Shown: positions 24,985 through 38,264, counted from the first letter of the stretch. The stretch: 64,000 nucleotides of DNA from Pardosa pseudoannulata (GCA_032207245.1 CM063502.1:70852616-70916615); one strand, 5' to 3'. The notes: a model not told the origin generated them from the letters alone. A program made the numbers and translations.

Positions 24985-26965
24985 GGAAAATTTAAAATTA
25001 TATCAGAGATAACATTTTATTAGGTTTTCAAAATCTTAAAATGCATAAACTAGATACGGTTTAGCATTCTCAAAAATCAAACAAATTAAAATCATTAAGA
25101 TCTATGAGTATTCGTGATTTTTCTTTTTCAAATTTTGTATAAATGATAACAATTTGCTGGATGTTAAAGTCAAATATTTTCATAGAATATGATATATTTT
25201 CTTGGTTTTTAATATTACTCTAAAATTAAACTAACATGTAGTTAACGGAATCTTACTCATATGAATGTAAGACGGTGAAAATAATTCCGACGGTCACACA
25301 GAATTAGGACCCTGCAATTTTTACTTGCCCGGGCTTTTTGGACAAGCATAAGCCTAGGCAACTAGTTTATTGAAGATGTTGCTGTGAAACCATTCAGTAA
25401 AATAAGCAAAGAAGTCCGGAGATTAAACTTTTCTTTCAGAGCTACAAAAACAGCCTGTTACTTTATGAAAAGCAGAAGATAGAATGAATAATGAAACATC
25501 TTGCTTTTAAATAATTACAGCTCACAACGAGCCGTGGAGACGAATTCCCTCCCAGAGAAAATAGCTTGATTAGCGATATTAACAGTAAAAAGGAACTTAG
25601 GTCAGTGGAAAAAGTGAGTCCGGGACTTTAACAGAAAATTTGCAGTTGGGAAATAGGTTGGACGAATTCAAGTTGTGAATACACTTTTTAATAAGATATT
25701 TGGTGGCTGCGAAAATAGATTTGAAAGAATAAGAAGCGTAAAAATAGAATTTTTAAGAGATATTTTAAGTAAAATAATTTTGATATATTACATGAATATA
25801 TAGCATTATTTAAAAATTCTAAAGGTGATAATATATTGTGTTTAAAAACAAAAAATTGAAGTTTTGATGTGGTTTTTTTATAGACTTATTAAATACGTCA
25901 GTTCTTTACTTTTCCCATATATTTATTTTTAAAAATGTTAGTCAGCTTCTGAGACTTAAGGAGTAGATAATTATAACGGAAGTAAACGGAAGCATTTTGT
26001 AGCAATCAAATTCAAATATTCAATTTTTAATATTTCAATTTTATCATCTATGAATTTTAAGGAATAGTTTCATTTAAGAAAAAAAATTACACGAAATTGT
26101 GGATAGAAATCTTTAAATATTGGATTCTCGAGTTATTATTGATAAACTATAAAAAATCTTCACAATTAGTGGTATTTGAATGGGTACTTCTAACAAAAAA
26201 GTATTCAGATAAAATAACACAAAAACAAGATATCATAAATTAAAATAAAACGACCTACGTTGCTCTTTTTCAACGATAAACTTGTATCTTTTTTTACTTA
26301 AAATGCTAATAGCAAAGCATTATCTTTACTTCTGCTTATTTTGCTTTTTCAACCTTTAATTATAATACCATGAAGTGATTTTAATTAACTTCAAAAAAGA
26401 CATTTATTAGTGCTAGTATCAATTAGTATCTGCAAATATGTAAAATATCGATTATCGATATAAATCTCACGTGTACAAAATACTTCACTACTGCACTGTA
26501 TGTCTTTCAGTCAAACTATGTTAACAATGTATAGAAAATCTACATTTTTAAATTTCTCTTTAAATATCTGAAATAAAGTACTTCATTTATATTTACCTTA
26601 TTAAATAGTACTTCAAACCTCATTCATTTATGTGTGCGGCTTAATTTGGTACTCTATTTCTTAAATCCCCGATTACACATTTTAAAGTAGATATTAAGAA
26701 TCCTTAAGGTTTATTTTCTCAATGTTCAATTAAAGTCCTTCACTCGAAGAAGAAAAAAGGGAAAAGAAAAACCAATAAAAGTTTCCTCCTCTTCGGTTAA
26801 TTAATGCGCTAATGTTTAATGTACAAGAAATATTATACTTATTTACGCAAATATTATGGTATAATTTCATAAATTTTCTTAATAATTAACAAATATTTCT
26901 AGAAATGCGATTACGTTTTGAACAGTTTTAAATGTTGTATTTTTTTTTGTTTCATTTATAATGAT
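24985..26965. other. Mostly featureless; less AT-biased island at 25.24-25.70 kb
   Basis: The island 25240-25700 has higher sequence complexity than its surroundings, and within it 25521-25600 looks like an isolated internal exon (acceptor-like TTTTAAATAATTACAG and donor-like AG|GTCAGT), discussed as a finding. No homology is recognised and no second exon was found, so no gene is called. Confidence 0.45.
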
Positions 26966-27595
26966 AGATGTCAGAAGGGATAGGCTACTGTTTCTCCTCA
27001 CCGGAGGTTGCAGGTTCTAATCTCACTGCTGGTATAGATGTTTGTAGCCATTCCTATTGCATTTCAATTCCTCATAGTAATGAGGGTTAATTATTCTTCA
27101 TTTGGCAAAATAAAATTTACAACTATGTAATGATGTAATACATAAAAAAGATGGGTTTAAATGCTGAATGAAAGCAGATGTCAGAAAGGATAGGCTACTG
27201 TTTCTCCTCACCGGAGGTTGCAGGTTCTAATCTCACTGCTGGTATAGATGTTTGTAGCCATTCCTATTGCATTTCAATTCTTCATAGTAATGAGGGTTAA
27301 TTATTCTTCATTTGGTAAAATAAAATTTATAACAATGTAATGATGTAATACATAAAAAAGATAAGTTTAAATGCTGAATGAAAGTAGATGTCAGAAGGGA
27401 TAGGCTACTGTTTCTCCTCACCGGAGGTTGCAGGTTCTAATCTCACTGCTGGTATAGATGTTTGTAGCCATTCCTATTGCATTTCAATTCTTCATAGTAA
27501 TGAGGGTTAATTATTCTTCATTTGGCAAAATAAAATTGACAACAATGTAATGATGTAATACATAAAAAAGATGGGATTAAATGCTGAATGAAAGT
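26966..27595 (+). repeat. SINE-derived 210-bp unit, three near-identical tandem copies
   Basis: Copies begin AGATGTCAGAA at 26966, 27176 and 27386 and are nearly identical over the full 210 bp. The first 120 bp carry GGTTGCAGGTTCTAATCTC (a degraded tRNA B box) and GGTATAGATGTTTGTAGCC, which align with the body of the SINE at 14870-15040. The remaining 90 bp, with GTAATGATGTAATACATAAA, are not part of the other SINE copies and may be flanking host DNA caught in the duplication. The unit is in the same orientation in all three copies. Confidence 0.9.
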
Positions 27596-27599
27596 ATCT

Positions 27600-30117
27600 A
27601 GTTTTATGTTTAGCTAGTGCATAATAAGATTTAATCACTAATTATTTCTCAAATTAATTACTAATTACTTCTCAAGGGTGGCATTTCTCAAACTCATGAA
27701 CTAAAAAGTTTCTACTATAAAAATTAAAGTAAACATTAAATATGTGAAATATGTGAAATATAACATACCTGACTTTTTAGACAATTTTTACCGTTAATGA
27801 CCAAAATTTCATTAGCGTGAGTAGAAATGACTTACACTCTCAAATACTACATCTAAGTATTACGAGTAAACGAATAAGACACAAGTCAGGTTTCCAACTC
27901 TAACACTGCAAAGGAACATGAAAAAAAGACGAAAAAATATGACATCAATGCAACTATTAGTAGTTAAAGTTATGGAGTTAGCTATAATTACCTTGTTATA
28001 TATTTTTCATGAATATGTAACATTTTAATTATAGCCTTACATGGTAAACAGAGGTACTGTTTAAAAATCCTAAGAGAAAAATCAATGTTACAAATAAAAT
28101 TAGAAAAGTAACTTCATCGGCACAGAGGTGATCTTAGCACTTTTTTGGGAAATCGTAAAGTATTGATATGTGAGGTTTTAAAAAAACCGACTTTATTATA
28201 AGACCTTTATAAATATATTTTATATTGGTGACTTTTACTCACCTTGCCAAATATTGCATTATTTATATTGCATAAATTACACAGATATATAATTTTGCTA
28301 AATATAATTTAAAAAATAATTAATATAGTAAAATATCGTGAAACTTGTAAAGCCAGAAATTATAGACAAATTTAGAAGGAATTTATTTTTTGACTATGCC
28401 TCATTTACATTCCACATCTAGAAATAGATTTAAAAGGCATGAATTATAAAAATTCATCAATAGGATACTATACTAAAGTTATACTGTTTTTAAATAACAA
28501 ATTCGTTAATTACGGTCTAGGAAATTCTCGTATGACAAAATAAGTTTCCCCAATTTTCAAGTCCACGATACCTCTCTCGATTACCATGGGTCCGGCTTTC
28601 ATGGATGCATGAACACCATGCATCCACGTGGATGCATGTTACCTGCTATTTATTTGATAATAAATTAAATTAACTAGTTCGCATAGCTTTAAAATATTAA
28701 TATTTAATCCTAATCAACATAGTATCACATAGTGGTTATTTTTTTCTGAATTTACGAAATAAAATGCTGACTTTAGTTAAATTATTGGGGTCATACATTG
28801 TACCAACATACCATATATCATCATACCACCATGTTAAATAAAAGTGTTCTTGCCTTTAATTAAAAGTGCAATAATACGAAGAAACGAAAAATTAACAAAC
28901 CTCGTATTATACGGATACTCACAAAATAACTCAAAGAGCTACACTATCGAGTCGGGAGTCACCTTATATGAGCACCATTTATTTCTCATGTAAAATTGGC
29001 AGGTAAATATAATTAAGCTTCATTAATCATATACAAAAAATCAACTTATCTTATTTCCTCAAAACACAATGTATTTCTAGATTAGAATTTTGGTTGCCAA
29101 ATCATAAAAAAATGCGTCAGAACATAGTACAGAAATTAAAGAGAATGCAGTAGAGGTTGCGATCGCAAAGAAGTGCACCACAAAAGTAATAAAAGAGGAA
29201 ATTTTCACAAAAGATTTCGCAAGTTGAGATGGCATAATTTAAGTCCTTTTAGTTCATTAAGATTTTGAAAATCAATCATTTGCGCAGTAAAAAATAAATG
29301 CATACAGTTCAAAACAATTCAGATTTTGGGTGATTTTCAAGAAATATCTCCATTGATAATTGGTTCTGCAAAGATGAATCTTACAGAAATTAATTACTCA
29401 TTTTTTCAAATCTGTGGATACCTGTCTTCATTAAATTTTAAGCCGGATGAAAGATATCTGTAAAATTAACTTTCCAAATAAAAAGTTGATAACGTAATAA
29501 ACAGCCAACTTCCACAGTAGTTTGTTTATCATATTACAAATTTGAATTAAAAGATTTAACTTTTTGGGTGGTTTTAATTCATACTTCTGTTAATTATGTT
29601 CTCAAACATGAAGTTTGCTGAAATGAAATCCTTAGAATTTTCCGAATCCATCGATACTTCTCTTGACTTCAAACTCCCAGCCGTTTCCTAGAAATTGAGT
29701 TTACGGTCAGAAAGACAGACAGATGAGAGCTGATTTTAATTTATGTAAGATAAGATGTGTGACATTTAACAATTCATAAGATGCATATCAAACAACTAGG
29801 ATGCAAGTTGTCTATATACTTACAATTTATATAATTTTAAGTTATCTGTACAACTTGAGATTCCATAAAGTACATAATAAAAATGCAATTACATGGAAAT
29901 TATTTCATTGTTAGAAAAGTTTTACAAATAAAATCTGACAAATTTGAGAATACCGACAATACACTGAGTCATCCACAATTTTTTTTTACTTGTCAAAGAT
30001 TTAATGGTAAACTTCAGACATCTGATACCTTATCTCGGAAATAAGTTTCTACAGATGGATGATGTAACAGAAACATAAGACCTTACGAACGATACAAATC
30101 AAAGCACTAGCTTAGAT
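27600..30117. other. AT-rich sequence; only a palindrome is notable
   Basis: No motif-bearing frames or transposon ends were recognised. A perfect palindrome at 28617-28638 is listed separately. Confidence 0.5.
28617..28638. repeat. Perfect 22-bp palindrome centred on CACGTG
   Basis: CATGCATCCAC followed by its exact reverse complement. A further inverted copy, CATGGATGCATG, lies immediately upstream at 28600-28611, so three GGATGCATG/CATGCATCC half-sites occur within 39 bp. The centre is an E-box-type CACGTG. Function is unknown. Confidence 0.9.
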
Positions 30118-30205
30118 TTTTATAGCTCTTCGCAATCGGAGTTAAGCTGTAGGTCCTGGTCCAATTAATCATTGAGAAGAAAATAGTATACTGTAGAACT
30201 CACAA
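30118..30205 (+). mobile_element. SINE fragment (body only)
   Basis: TTATAGCTCTTCGCAATCGG, AGCTGTAGGTCCTGGTCCAA and CTGTAGAACTCAC align in order with the 3' half of the 14870-15040 SINE. The tRNA-like head is missing. Confidence 0.6.
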
Positions 30206-31194
30206 CAAAAGAAACCTGACTTATTTTACCTCGTATTTTACTGTCATACTATAAAACAGATTTCCTACCAAAATAAAAACACTATTTTATCTCTATGCTA
30301 GAATTACGATGTTGCTAGTATAAATATAGCTACGACTAAAGGAAATTTTAAAAAGTAAAAAGTGGAATAATTCAGCATTTAGATAGCATATACTTTTAAA
30401 AATAAAATCTAGATTCCTTAAATAGAAAAGTGTATTGTTTATTGTACAGGGTTTTGTAATTATTTCACTAAGAGGTCTAAGAAATAACGCATAAAATGTT
30501 TGTTGTGTTTTTACTCTAATGTAGAGTATATAAGCAAATAATGTTAAAAATTCGTCAGTATTTACATAAATTTGCAGGCTATAACATTTTTAATATAAGA
30601 AAATAAAGCAAATTAGTAGCTAAAATTACTTAGATTTTTTTCAGTCATCACTGCAATGGGTTTTGATACACTTAAGTAAAGAGTTATAACTATTGAGCAT
30701 CTTAATGTTATTTTTCCTGAACACGATCAAACCTCAACATTTTTTTCAGATATACTTCTTGATAAAACGCACTAATATGTGAAATAATTAACAATCGAAA
30801 CATAACTATCTCAAAAAATGTAAGTATTATGTTAAAAAGATAGATTAATAGAAATATTAAATAAATGGGATAAATAGCCCCCTTCATACGCTCAGCATTA
30901 ATAGCCTTACAGTTATATAATTATTTATATAATTCTTGTTTCGAAGCTTAATTCTTTCTATAATTAATTTTCATTGTATTTTGTTCGAAAATAATAACAT
31001 TCACATTTCTCTTTCATGTACAGTAAAATATTTCACTTTGGTATTTGTTTTTATTTCCTCAGCCGGTAGGTCATTTCAGTATTTTAGGTATTTATTATTT
31101 TATATTTATTTTTCAGAAAGCAACTATATTGGATATAGTAACATATTCTACAAAAATATTAAGTAAGAAATGCATTTTGTTACTTCCTGTAAGA

Positions 31195-31272
31195 AGCCGG
31201 TCGGTGGATAAATCAGTAGAGTGGTACCTTCGTAAACAGGATTCTGTGGCTCCATGGATGTTTGTAGCCGCT
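31195..31272 (+). mobile_element. SINE fragment (head and start of body)
   Basis: AATCAGTAGAGTGGTACCTT resembles the A-box part, ACAGGATTCTGTGGC replaces the B-box part, and CATGGATGTTTGTAGCCG is the family's diagnostic body. It ends abruptly. Confidence 0.62.
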
Positions 31273-31452
31273 ATAAAAATAAAAACTTTAAGGAGTATAT
31301 TAAGGACAGATTATATCTCGTGTTAAGCAGATAATAATAATCGTAGCGATCCAAGCCAAGATTTTTTTTAGAGATTAGTTTTATCAGTGTCTATTAAATT
31401 ACGTTAGTTTTCAGAGTGGCTTTATTTCTACATCTGTTCTGGATCCTATTGT

Positions 31453-31556
31453 TTAAAGCTGATTTAAAACTCTTATAAACTTCAACGGTAACAGCGGAGT
31501 TTGAACGCTTGAGCTCTGTTAATGAAAATCAAAGGTCTACCACTTCGGCCTTTATC
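31453..31556 (-). mobile_element. SINE copy, diverged
   Basis: On the minus strand it reads GGCCGAAGTGGTAGACC (A-box part), then GCGTTCAAACTCCGCTGT (B-box part), then a degraded body. A much weaker relative on the same strand may exist at about 31840-31890 (GGGATTTGAACTCCCGAGC on the plus strand). Confidence 0.62.
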
Positions 31557-31559
31557 CAA

Positions 31560-32110
31560 CATTATTATTATTGAGTTAATCTAAATGTTTTATGTATGTT
31601 TATGTCAGTTTATCATTATTATTGAGTTACGCTAGTCTGTGGATGAAACGCCTTACCGTTTCTTGCTACAATATTTAAGTTGTGTTAGCTACATAATTAG
31701 CTAACAAAAATGGAGTTTTATGTACGTGTTTAAATTTTTACCTAACATTAGATTCCCATTGTTCAAAATTTTATGCTTCATTAATTACATAAATTCAAAT
31801 AACTTCCGTTAGTTAGGGGTATTACTTTTCCACATAGAACCTTTCGTGTTAATAGAGGGATTTGAACTCCCGAGCTCCGTGTTTGACACTAATTTTTACT
31901 AATTCGAAATTTATTCAATGTTATCATTCTTCAGTTATTCTAGTTGTTCCATGCAAATATATATCTTTCAAATTCTGCTTCATTTTTTAGTAATGTTAAT
32001 TACATAAAATTTAAAAGAATTAGCATGTTATGCATGTTTATGACTGTTTACTTTATATTACATTAAAATTGTTCAAAATTATATGCCCTATTAATTGTAT
32101 GCCTTCAAGT
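31560..32110. repeat. Strongly diverged tandem repeats
   Basis: Words such as TTATTATTGAGTTA (twice near 31570 and 31617), TTATG(C)ATGTTTATG and TTGTTCAAAATTTTATGC / TTGTTCAAAATTATATGC recur in the same order about 250-300 bp apart. Copies are too diverged to set unit borders. Confidence 0.5.
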
Positions 32111-32477
32111 ATATTCACTAGTTGTAGTTATCCTTTTTTATAATACTGATATAATTTACTGTATAATATTTTTTCATTACTTTCGCTAATTGCTAAACAT
32201 TAGTTTCAGAAACTGCCTCTGAAAATATTTTTTTCATTACTTTGCACTTTTTTAACATATAGTTTAACTTCTATTTTATTATTCTGTAATGTTTAATTTT
32301 AATGCTTAGTGTAGCATTTATAATCACAAAGCAATATTTTGTTCGCATTGTTTGTCAGAGCTATTTCTTTTTAATATTATATTAACTATATATTACTGTA
32401 CTAGTTTTAAAACGTAACAAAAGTCATTTGCATATAATTAAAATACATGTTAATTTTTCTTTGTTTTAGTTTAAGTA

Positions 32478-32479
32478 AA

Positions 32480-32543
<64 letters not shown>
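32478..32543. repeat. Compound (CA)n(TA)n microsatellite
   Basis: About 18 bp of CA followed by about 45 bp of TA. Confidence 0.95.
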
Positions 32544-32544
<1 letters not shown>

Positions 32545-32549
<5 letters not shown>

Positions 32550-33025
32550 TACTTTTAATAAAATTACTCTTTAATTTAAATATTAATTTATTATTATTTA
32601 GGAGATTGTAGATATTGCGTAGAATAGTACACTATTCAGAACAATCTCAGATATCATCGTTGAATAAACTTTTTGTATTTTTAAATCTAAACTGGTGTAT
32701 TGGGTCATTTTTTCTAAAAACAATTTTGTTATTTAGATAATTATTTCCACAAATTGTATGGCTGGCTCACATATTTTGTTCACCCATTAATTATTATATA
32801 ATTGAATAACATAGATGTAAGTACATTTATGTGATTTGGAATAAATATAGAAAAAAATATATTCTCAAAAATTTAGTTCTTGAAGTAAAATTTTGTTTTA
32901 TATATACTGGTCAATGAACTTAAAAACTCGTATTAATGTTTTAGTCGACCTTCGTTTTCATGAATAAGAATTTGTAATCAGAGAATATTTTCTGAAAACA
33001 TCTGGAGTGCATTTTAATTATAACA
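32545..33025. other. AT-rich sequence with no recognisable feature
   Basis: Nothing recognised. Confidence 0.5.
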
Positions 33026-33690
33026 CTGTTTATTCAGTGATAGTTTTCGATTTTCAAGATACTACATTTCTCTGTGTAATGACAACACTGAGATTGTTTA
33101 TGATTAACCTTATTGACGTTTTCAGTTGAAGCATTGCAGTCTCTTTTCCGCTGAACAATCCCTCATAGTCAACACCAAGCACAGTATTCATAAGCTGGGT
33201 TTGAACCACATTTTTGTCTTTTACACAAGATTGGGGATATTTCTTTTAAGTAACACCTTCAAAATGGCTGCTTTTGAGAACCGAGAGAGTTCTGCTGGCT
33301 CACAATCATGGCTTGAGTTAAACGAATAACAACAGTAAGCCCTATTACAAATGGTAAACTATATTTTTTTCAGTGATTATTTTCGTTTTTTCAGACACTA
33401 CATTTCTCTGTGTAATATTCGCACTGAGATTGTTTAAGATTAACCTTGTTTGAAGTTTGAAGTTGAAGCATTGCAGTCTCTTTTCTACTGAACAATCCCT
33501 CATAGTCAATAAACTATTAGTAGGTTGAGTTTGAACCACATTTTCGTCTTTTACACAAGATTGGGTATATTTCTTCTAGTGTACACCTTCAAAATGGCTT
33601 CTTTTGAGAACCGAGAGAGTTCTGCTGGCTCACAATCATGGCTTGAGCTAAACGAATCACAACAATAAGCCCCATTACAAATGATAAAAT
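33026..33690. repeat. 336-bp tandem duplication
   Basis: ACTACATTTCTCTGTGTAAT occurs at 33061 and 33397. The following landmarks GAAGCATTGCAGTCTCTTTT, CTGAACAATCCCTCATAGTC and GAACCGAGAGAGTTCTGCTG repeat in the same order with the same 336-bp offset, apart from small indels. The first copy has a 67-codon frame (33126-33329), but the second copy has lost it, so I do not call a gene. The sequence is less AT-biased than its surroundings and could be part of an unrecognised element. Confidence 0.88.
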
Positions 33691-36600
33691 CTTTTTTCCT
33701 TAAATTCTACTGCATTTATTGTGAAAGACAGTTTCACCTTAAAGGTAGAAGCTTTCTTATGGAACTTCATTCAAATCATAAACATGTTTTACATACTTAC
33801 GCTGAAAACGAGCATTTGTAGAAAATCTCTCGGGTTTCTTATTCATTGATTAGCTTGTGTAGTACGATAAAAACTGAAAATGTGTCAATATCTTTATGTT
33901 ACACATTTTTGAGTGAGTGAAACATATTTTAAAAAGTCTTTTATTGAAGGTTATATAATTTCAAAATATTTTACTCACTTCATTTAGTGAACCAAAACTA
34001 TTACCAAAGTTATTTCTAAGACATTCAATTATAGTCTGTCATGAAAAGAAATTTACTGTCAGAAACTGAATCAAATACTACGAATAGTAAGAGAAATTTA
34101 TATATAGGCAAAATATAATAGTAGCAATAAGGAATCTTGATTTATAAAATGCAAAATGATTCAGTCAGCAAACTTTATGATGTTACGCAATAATAGAAGA
34201 TCCTTAGTACCAGGTTTTGATACAAATATATTTTATGTACTATAGCATTAAAAATTGGAAATCATATTTTAAAGCATTATAATGCGTAGTATTTAGTAGA
34301 ATATAATACAATACTATTGTAAAATGCTAACATGTTACTAAATTTTTTTATGAGCAGGGTCTTAGATAAAGTTTTTTTAAGTCTATCCGGTTTATGGGGA
34401 ATTTTCAATAGTTCTATTCTCTTTTAGCATTAATTGTAAGAAGCGCCACCAGAAATTAGGTATTTTATAACCAGCAGTTATAGTCACCTAATGTAAATCT
34501 TTAGAGAAAAACGTAGACACGTAAAATTCAAGTATATTGTGAATGGGAAATTGTAAGTGGGATTTATAATGACACTTTCTAGGGCTACAATTGTAACGTT
34601 TGTTTGAGAATAATCTTATAAGTGTGAGTTCATGAGAATTCCACAAACCAAAATTAAAGTTAAATCTCAGCACGCATTTGGTATAATATATCAATACAAT
34701 AAATAGTATTATACGAAAATCATAAATTTCTTGTAGCTTGACTTTCTAAGATATACTAGCCGTCCAAAATTATTCCCTTTTGGGTAACGCAACGTGACCT
34801 GAATATATGGATGCTAATTAATCTTGCCTATTTCGATTATTTTCTGGAGTTAATTAGTCCCAAAGTGAATTCTCATATTTGATTAGTTTGATTCCGCATG
34901 TTTCTAGCCTTGGTATTATTTTTGCAGTCAGCGAGACACTGGAAGATATATATCAGTAGGGAACATTTGTGCAAATTATATAAATTCTTTGAAATATTCC
35001 TTATATATTGTTAAAAGATTATGTGAATAAGGATATAATTATTTGTATACAATCATTAATTTTTCCTTTGGATATATGACGATTAATATGTTTTTTTCGA
35101 CTGCAGTGTAAACAAAAAACAAATCTAATTTCTGAATTATGTCATGTATCATTTTTAAAAGTGTATCCTCCATTAAAATAGCATATAATGAAAAGAAAAT
35201 TAACCTGAACAATTATTTTTTTCACCTTTATAATATAAAGAAAGTGTTTATCCAAAATTCTCTTTGAAGAATATATCGATCTGAATGAAATAAGAGAAAT
35301 ACCGTAATTTATGTCAACATGTACATAAAAAATTAATTATCACATTCATAAATATTTATGATGTATTTGTAATATTTAAGAAAATATATAGTAATCCTAA
35401 TGAATGCATTACATATATTTGTAATGGTAACGTAATGATAATATTATACAACTAATAAAAGTGTAAAGGCATTTTAAGATATAATAATTTAAGTATATTA
35501 CTTATGTAAAGTTTTAACTATTCATAGACCTATTTCATAACTTTTTAACATTATAAATTAATTGTTATTAATATAACATTTCAATTACGGGTGACTTTCT
35601 GCATAGCATTCACACCCGTTATTTTGACTGAAACGGAAATATTATCTTGATATTATTTGTACATTTAAGGAAGTGTTTTGTACTAAAAGTGATGATAATT
35701 TCTATCTAAATGTATCTATAAGTAGTAGTTTTTGGAGTAGCCGATAATTTAATTTTATTAGAGATAATTCAAGTATGGAGTCAAGTATGGAGCAGATTTA
35801 GCCGAGTGATACGTATTGCGAAAATAAGAAGTTACTTCTAAGACTTTTTAAAGACATTAGTTTTGAATACAATGGTACTGCCTTTTATTTAAAATTTTCA
35901 CTCTAGACAGAGTTTTTAAAAGGGATACTTTAATATTTTGAACTTACCTCGTGTATGGAGCTTGTGATCATGAAGCATTTAGAACATTATAGTATGTAGA
36001 GTTTTATGAAATTTTGACCTATGCTTAAAAGTGTAGAAGGGGGTTAAATAGTATTACAGTCAGGAAAAGAAACTAAGTGAAAAAGTATTTATTCAATTAA
36101 TTTTACAGCCTTGAGTACTGAAAAACATACCACAATGAATAATAATTTTCATAAAAGCTAAACATGTAACCTAGAAAATTATCGTTTATTTGTTCTACTT
36201 TTAGGCAATAAATAGTATTAAATTATATTAAGACATTATAAGGCATCCAGAGATTAGATTTACGGGGTAAGTAGATATGATGTGACCTCAATGCAAAGAC
36301 TATTTTTTTTATAAAATTCAGAATTGTAACAAAACCAAATGATGGTAAAATTTTAATTTTTCCAAAAAAATATTAATATATATTTCCTTAAAACATTTAT
36401 TAGTTTTTTAAAATTAATTTTGTTATTGCATTTAATCTGCTTAGTTTTAACTTAAAAATTATAATATAATTTTATTAATATAATTTGATTATGGAACAGA
36501 AAAAAACTTGCCTCCTCAGAATAAAATTTTCAGACTTATATTTATCACTTTCAGGTTCAAATTGTTTTGTTTATAAACAGTTTCTTTTTCCTTTCTTCTG

Positions 36601-36699
36601 AGGAGCTAAATGAGCCGACAAAAGGAAGTTCCGATTCATCCAAACGTAAATAGTGACCTTTTGATTGAATTAAAGTTTGGGATCTCCTAAAAACATTAA
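33691..36699. other. AT-rich sequence with no recognisable gene
   Basis: No motif-bearing frame was seen. A short stretch at 34755-34785 (GCCGTCCAAAATTATTCCC) resembles a Tc1-like terminus but has no partner. A less AT-biased stretch at 36590-36690 has no recognisable content. Confidence 0.5.
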
Positions 36700-37300
36700 C
36701 CGTGTAATTTATTATTTTCTCTACTTTGTATTATTAAGAAGTAAAATTATTTCTTCTATTTTCTCCACGCCAAGCGGAGAGCTATGACTAGAGCTTTTTT
36801 AATTTTTGATATATGGTTAAGTATACCTTCTCTCTAGAGTCTCATTAAGAGTTGAAATACAAAAATGCATACTAAAAAATAAATTATTTTACAACGTAAA
36901 TAATAAATAATAACACACTGAATTTGGTTGCAATATCAATCTGGATTAACCTTAAAGTTTTTCTTTTTAAGAAATTAAATAATAAGAAAACCATTCAAAT
37001 ATTATTGCCACAGAAATACTATTTCATTTTATTTCATGCCATGTGAAGAGATATGACTCCAGCTTTTAAAGCTTTTGTTATATGATTCAGTATACCTCCT
37101 GTTAAGCGTTGAAATATGTCTCACGGAGAGATTAAATACAAAAGTACATACTAAATAATACATTGTTTAACACATGGAATAGTAAATAATAACACAGTGA
37201 ATTTAGTTGCAATAAAAATCAGGATAAATATTAAAGTTATTCTTTCTTAGATATCAAATTATAAAAAAATATTATTTCTGTATTTTCTCCACGCACACAC
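36700..37300. repeat. Diverged tandem duplication, about 265-bp unit
   Basis: TATTTTCTCCACGC near 36756 recurs near 37278, and between them GAGCTATGACTAGAGCTTTT (about 36779) parallels GAGATATGACTCCAGCTTTT (about 37048). Following words (AGTATACCT, ATACTAAA, AATAATAACACA(C/G)TGAATTT, TTGCAATA) keep the same order. There are two diverged copies plus the beginning of a third. Confidence 0.75.
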
Positions 37301-37304
37301 AAAC

Positions 37305-37492
37305 TATTTTTTTTTTTTTATATATTTATATATAATATATTATATATATATATATAAAATACAAATATATAAAAAATATATAATATAATAAATATAATAT
37401 ATATAATAGTATATATAATAAATATAATATATATATATTTTTTATTTTTATAAAATAATATAAAATAAAACAATATAAAAAATAAATAAAAA

Positions 37493-37531
<39 letters not shown>

Positions 37532-37540
37532 TTATGTTAT

Positions 37541-37589
<49 letters not shown>

Positions 37590-37656
37590 TAATATATATA
37601 AATAATATATTGTGTATAATATATATAGTATATATATATATATGCATATATATATG

Positions 37657-37701
<45 letters not shown>

Positions 37702-37714
37702 TATAATATATATA

Positions 37715-37812
<98 letters not shown>

Positions 37813-37813
37813 A
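37305..37813. repeat. AT-only low-complexity and (TA)n block
   Basis: Almost exclusively A and T, starting as irregular TATA/AAATA and becoming regular (TA)n with occasional TATG after about 37494. All frames across it are artefacts. Confidence 0.95.
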
Positions 37814-38001
37814 ATGGAATGGGTGTTTTAAAACTACCGCAAACTAAAAATGGTATACATGCTAGATAACATACTTGTCTTTGTCTTAGAAAGGAAGCAC
37901 AGAAATTTGGAAATAAAAATAATACACATTATTGAAACACCCGGTTTTTGGCGATTCTGACGCCATAAAATAAAGAATTTGGTTTTATATTGGGGCATAA
38001 T

Positions 38002-38027
38002 TAAAACACGTTACGTAATGTGTTTTA
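38002..38027. repeat. 26-bp near-perfect palindrome around TTACGTAA
   Basis: TAAAACACGTTACGTAA followed by TGTGTTTTA pairs end to end with a single mismatched pair. The centre TTACGTAA is a perfect palindrome and matches the consensus known for PAR-type bZIP factors; binding here is only a possibility. Confidence 0.75.
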
Positions 38028-38112
38028 GAATATGATAATATTTAGTTTTATGTTAAATTATCACTACATACCTACCCCTCCAAACACGCCCACAAATACA
38101 TCGTTCTCTCTC

Positions 38113-38116
<4 letters not shown>

Positions 38117-38191
<75 letters not shown>

Positions 38192-38206
38192 GTATGTGTG
38201 TGTAGT

Positions 38207-38253
<47 letters not shown>

Positions 38254-38264
38254 TATATATATAT

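Noticed and set aside
26966..27595. CRISPR-like array
   Set aside because: The repeated unit is 210 bp with no distinct spacers, has SINE similarity, and the genome is eukaryotic.
33126..33329. 67-codon plus-strand frame as a gene
   Set aside because: It lies in a tandem duplication whose second copy has lost the frame, and no known motif is present.
34755..34785. Tc1-like terminus GCCGTCCAAAATTATTCCC
   Set aside because: No inverted partner and no transposase remains within 2 kb.
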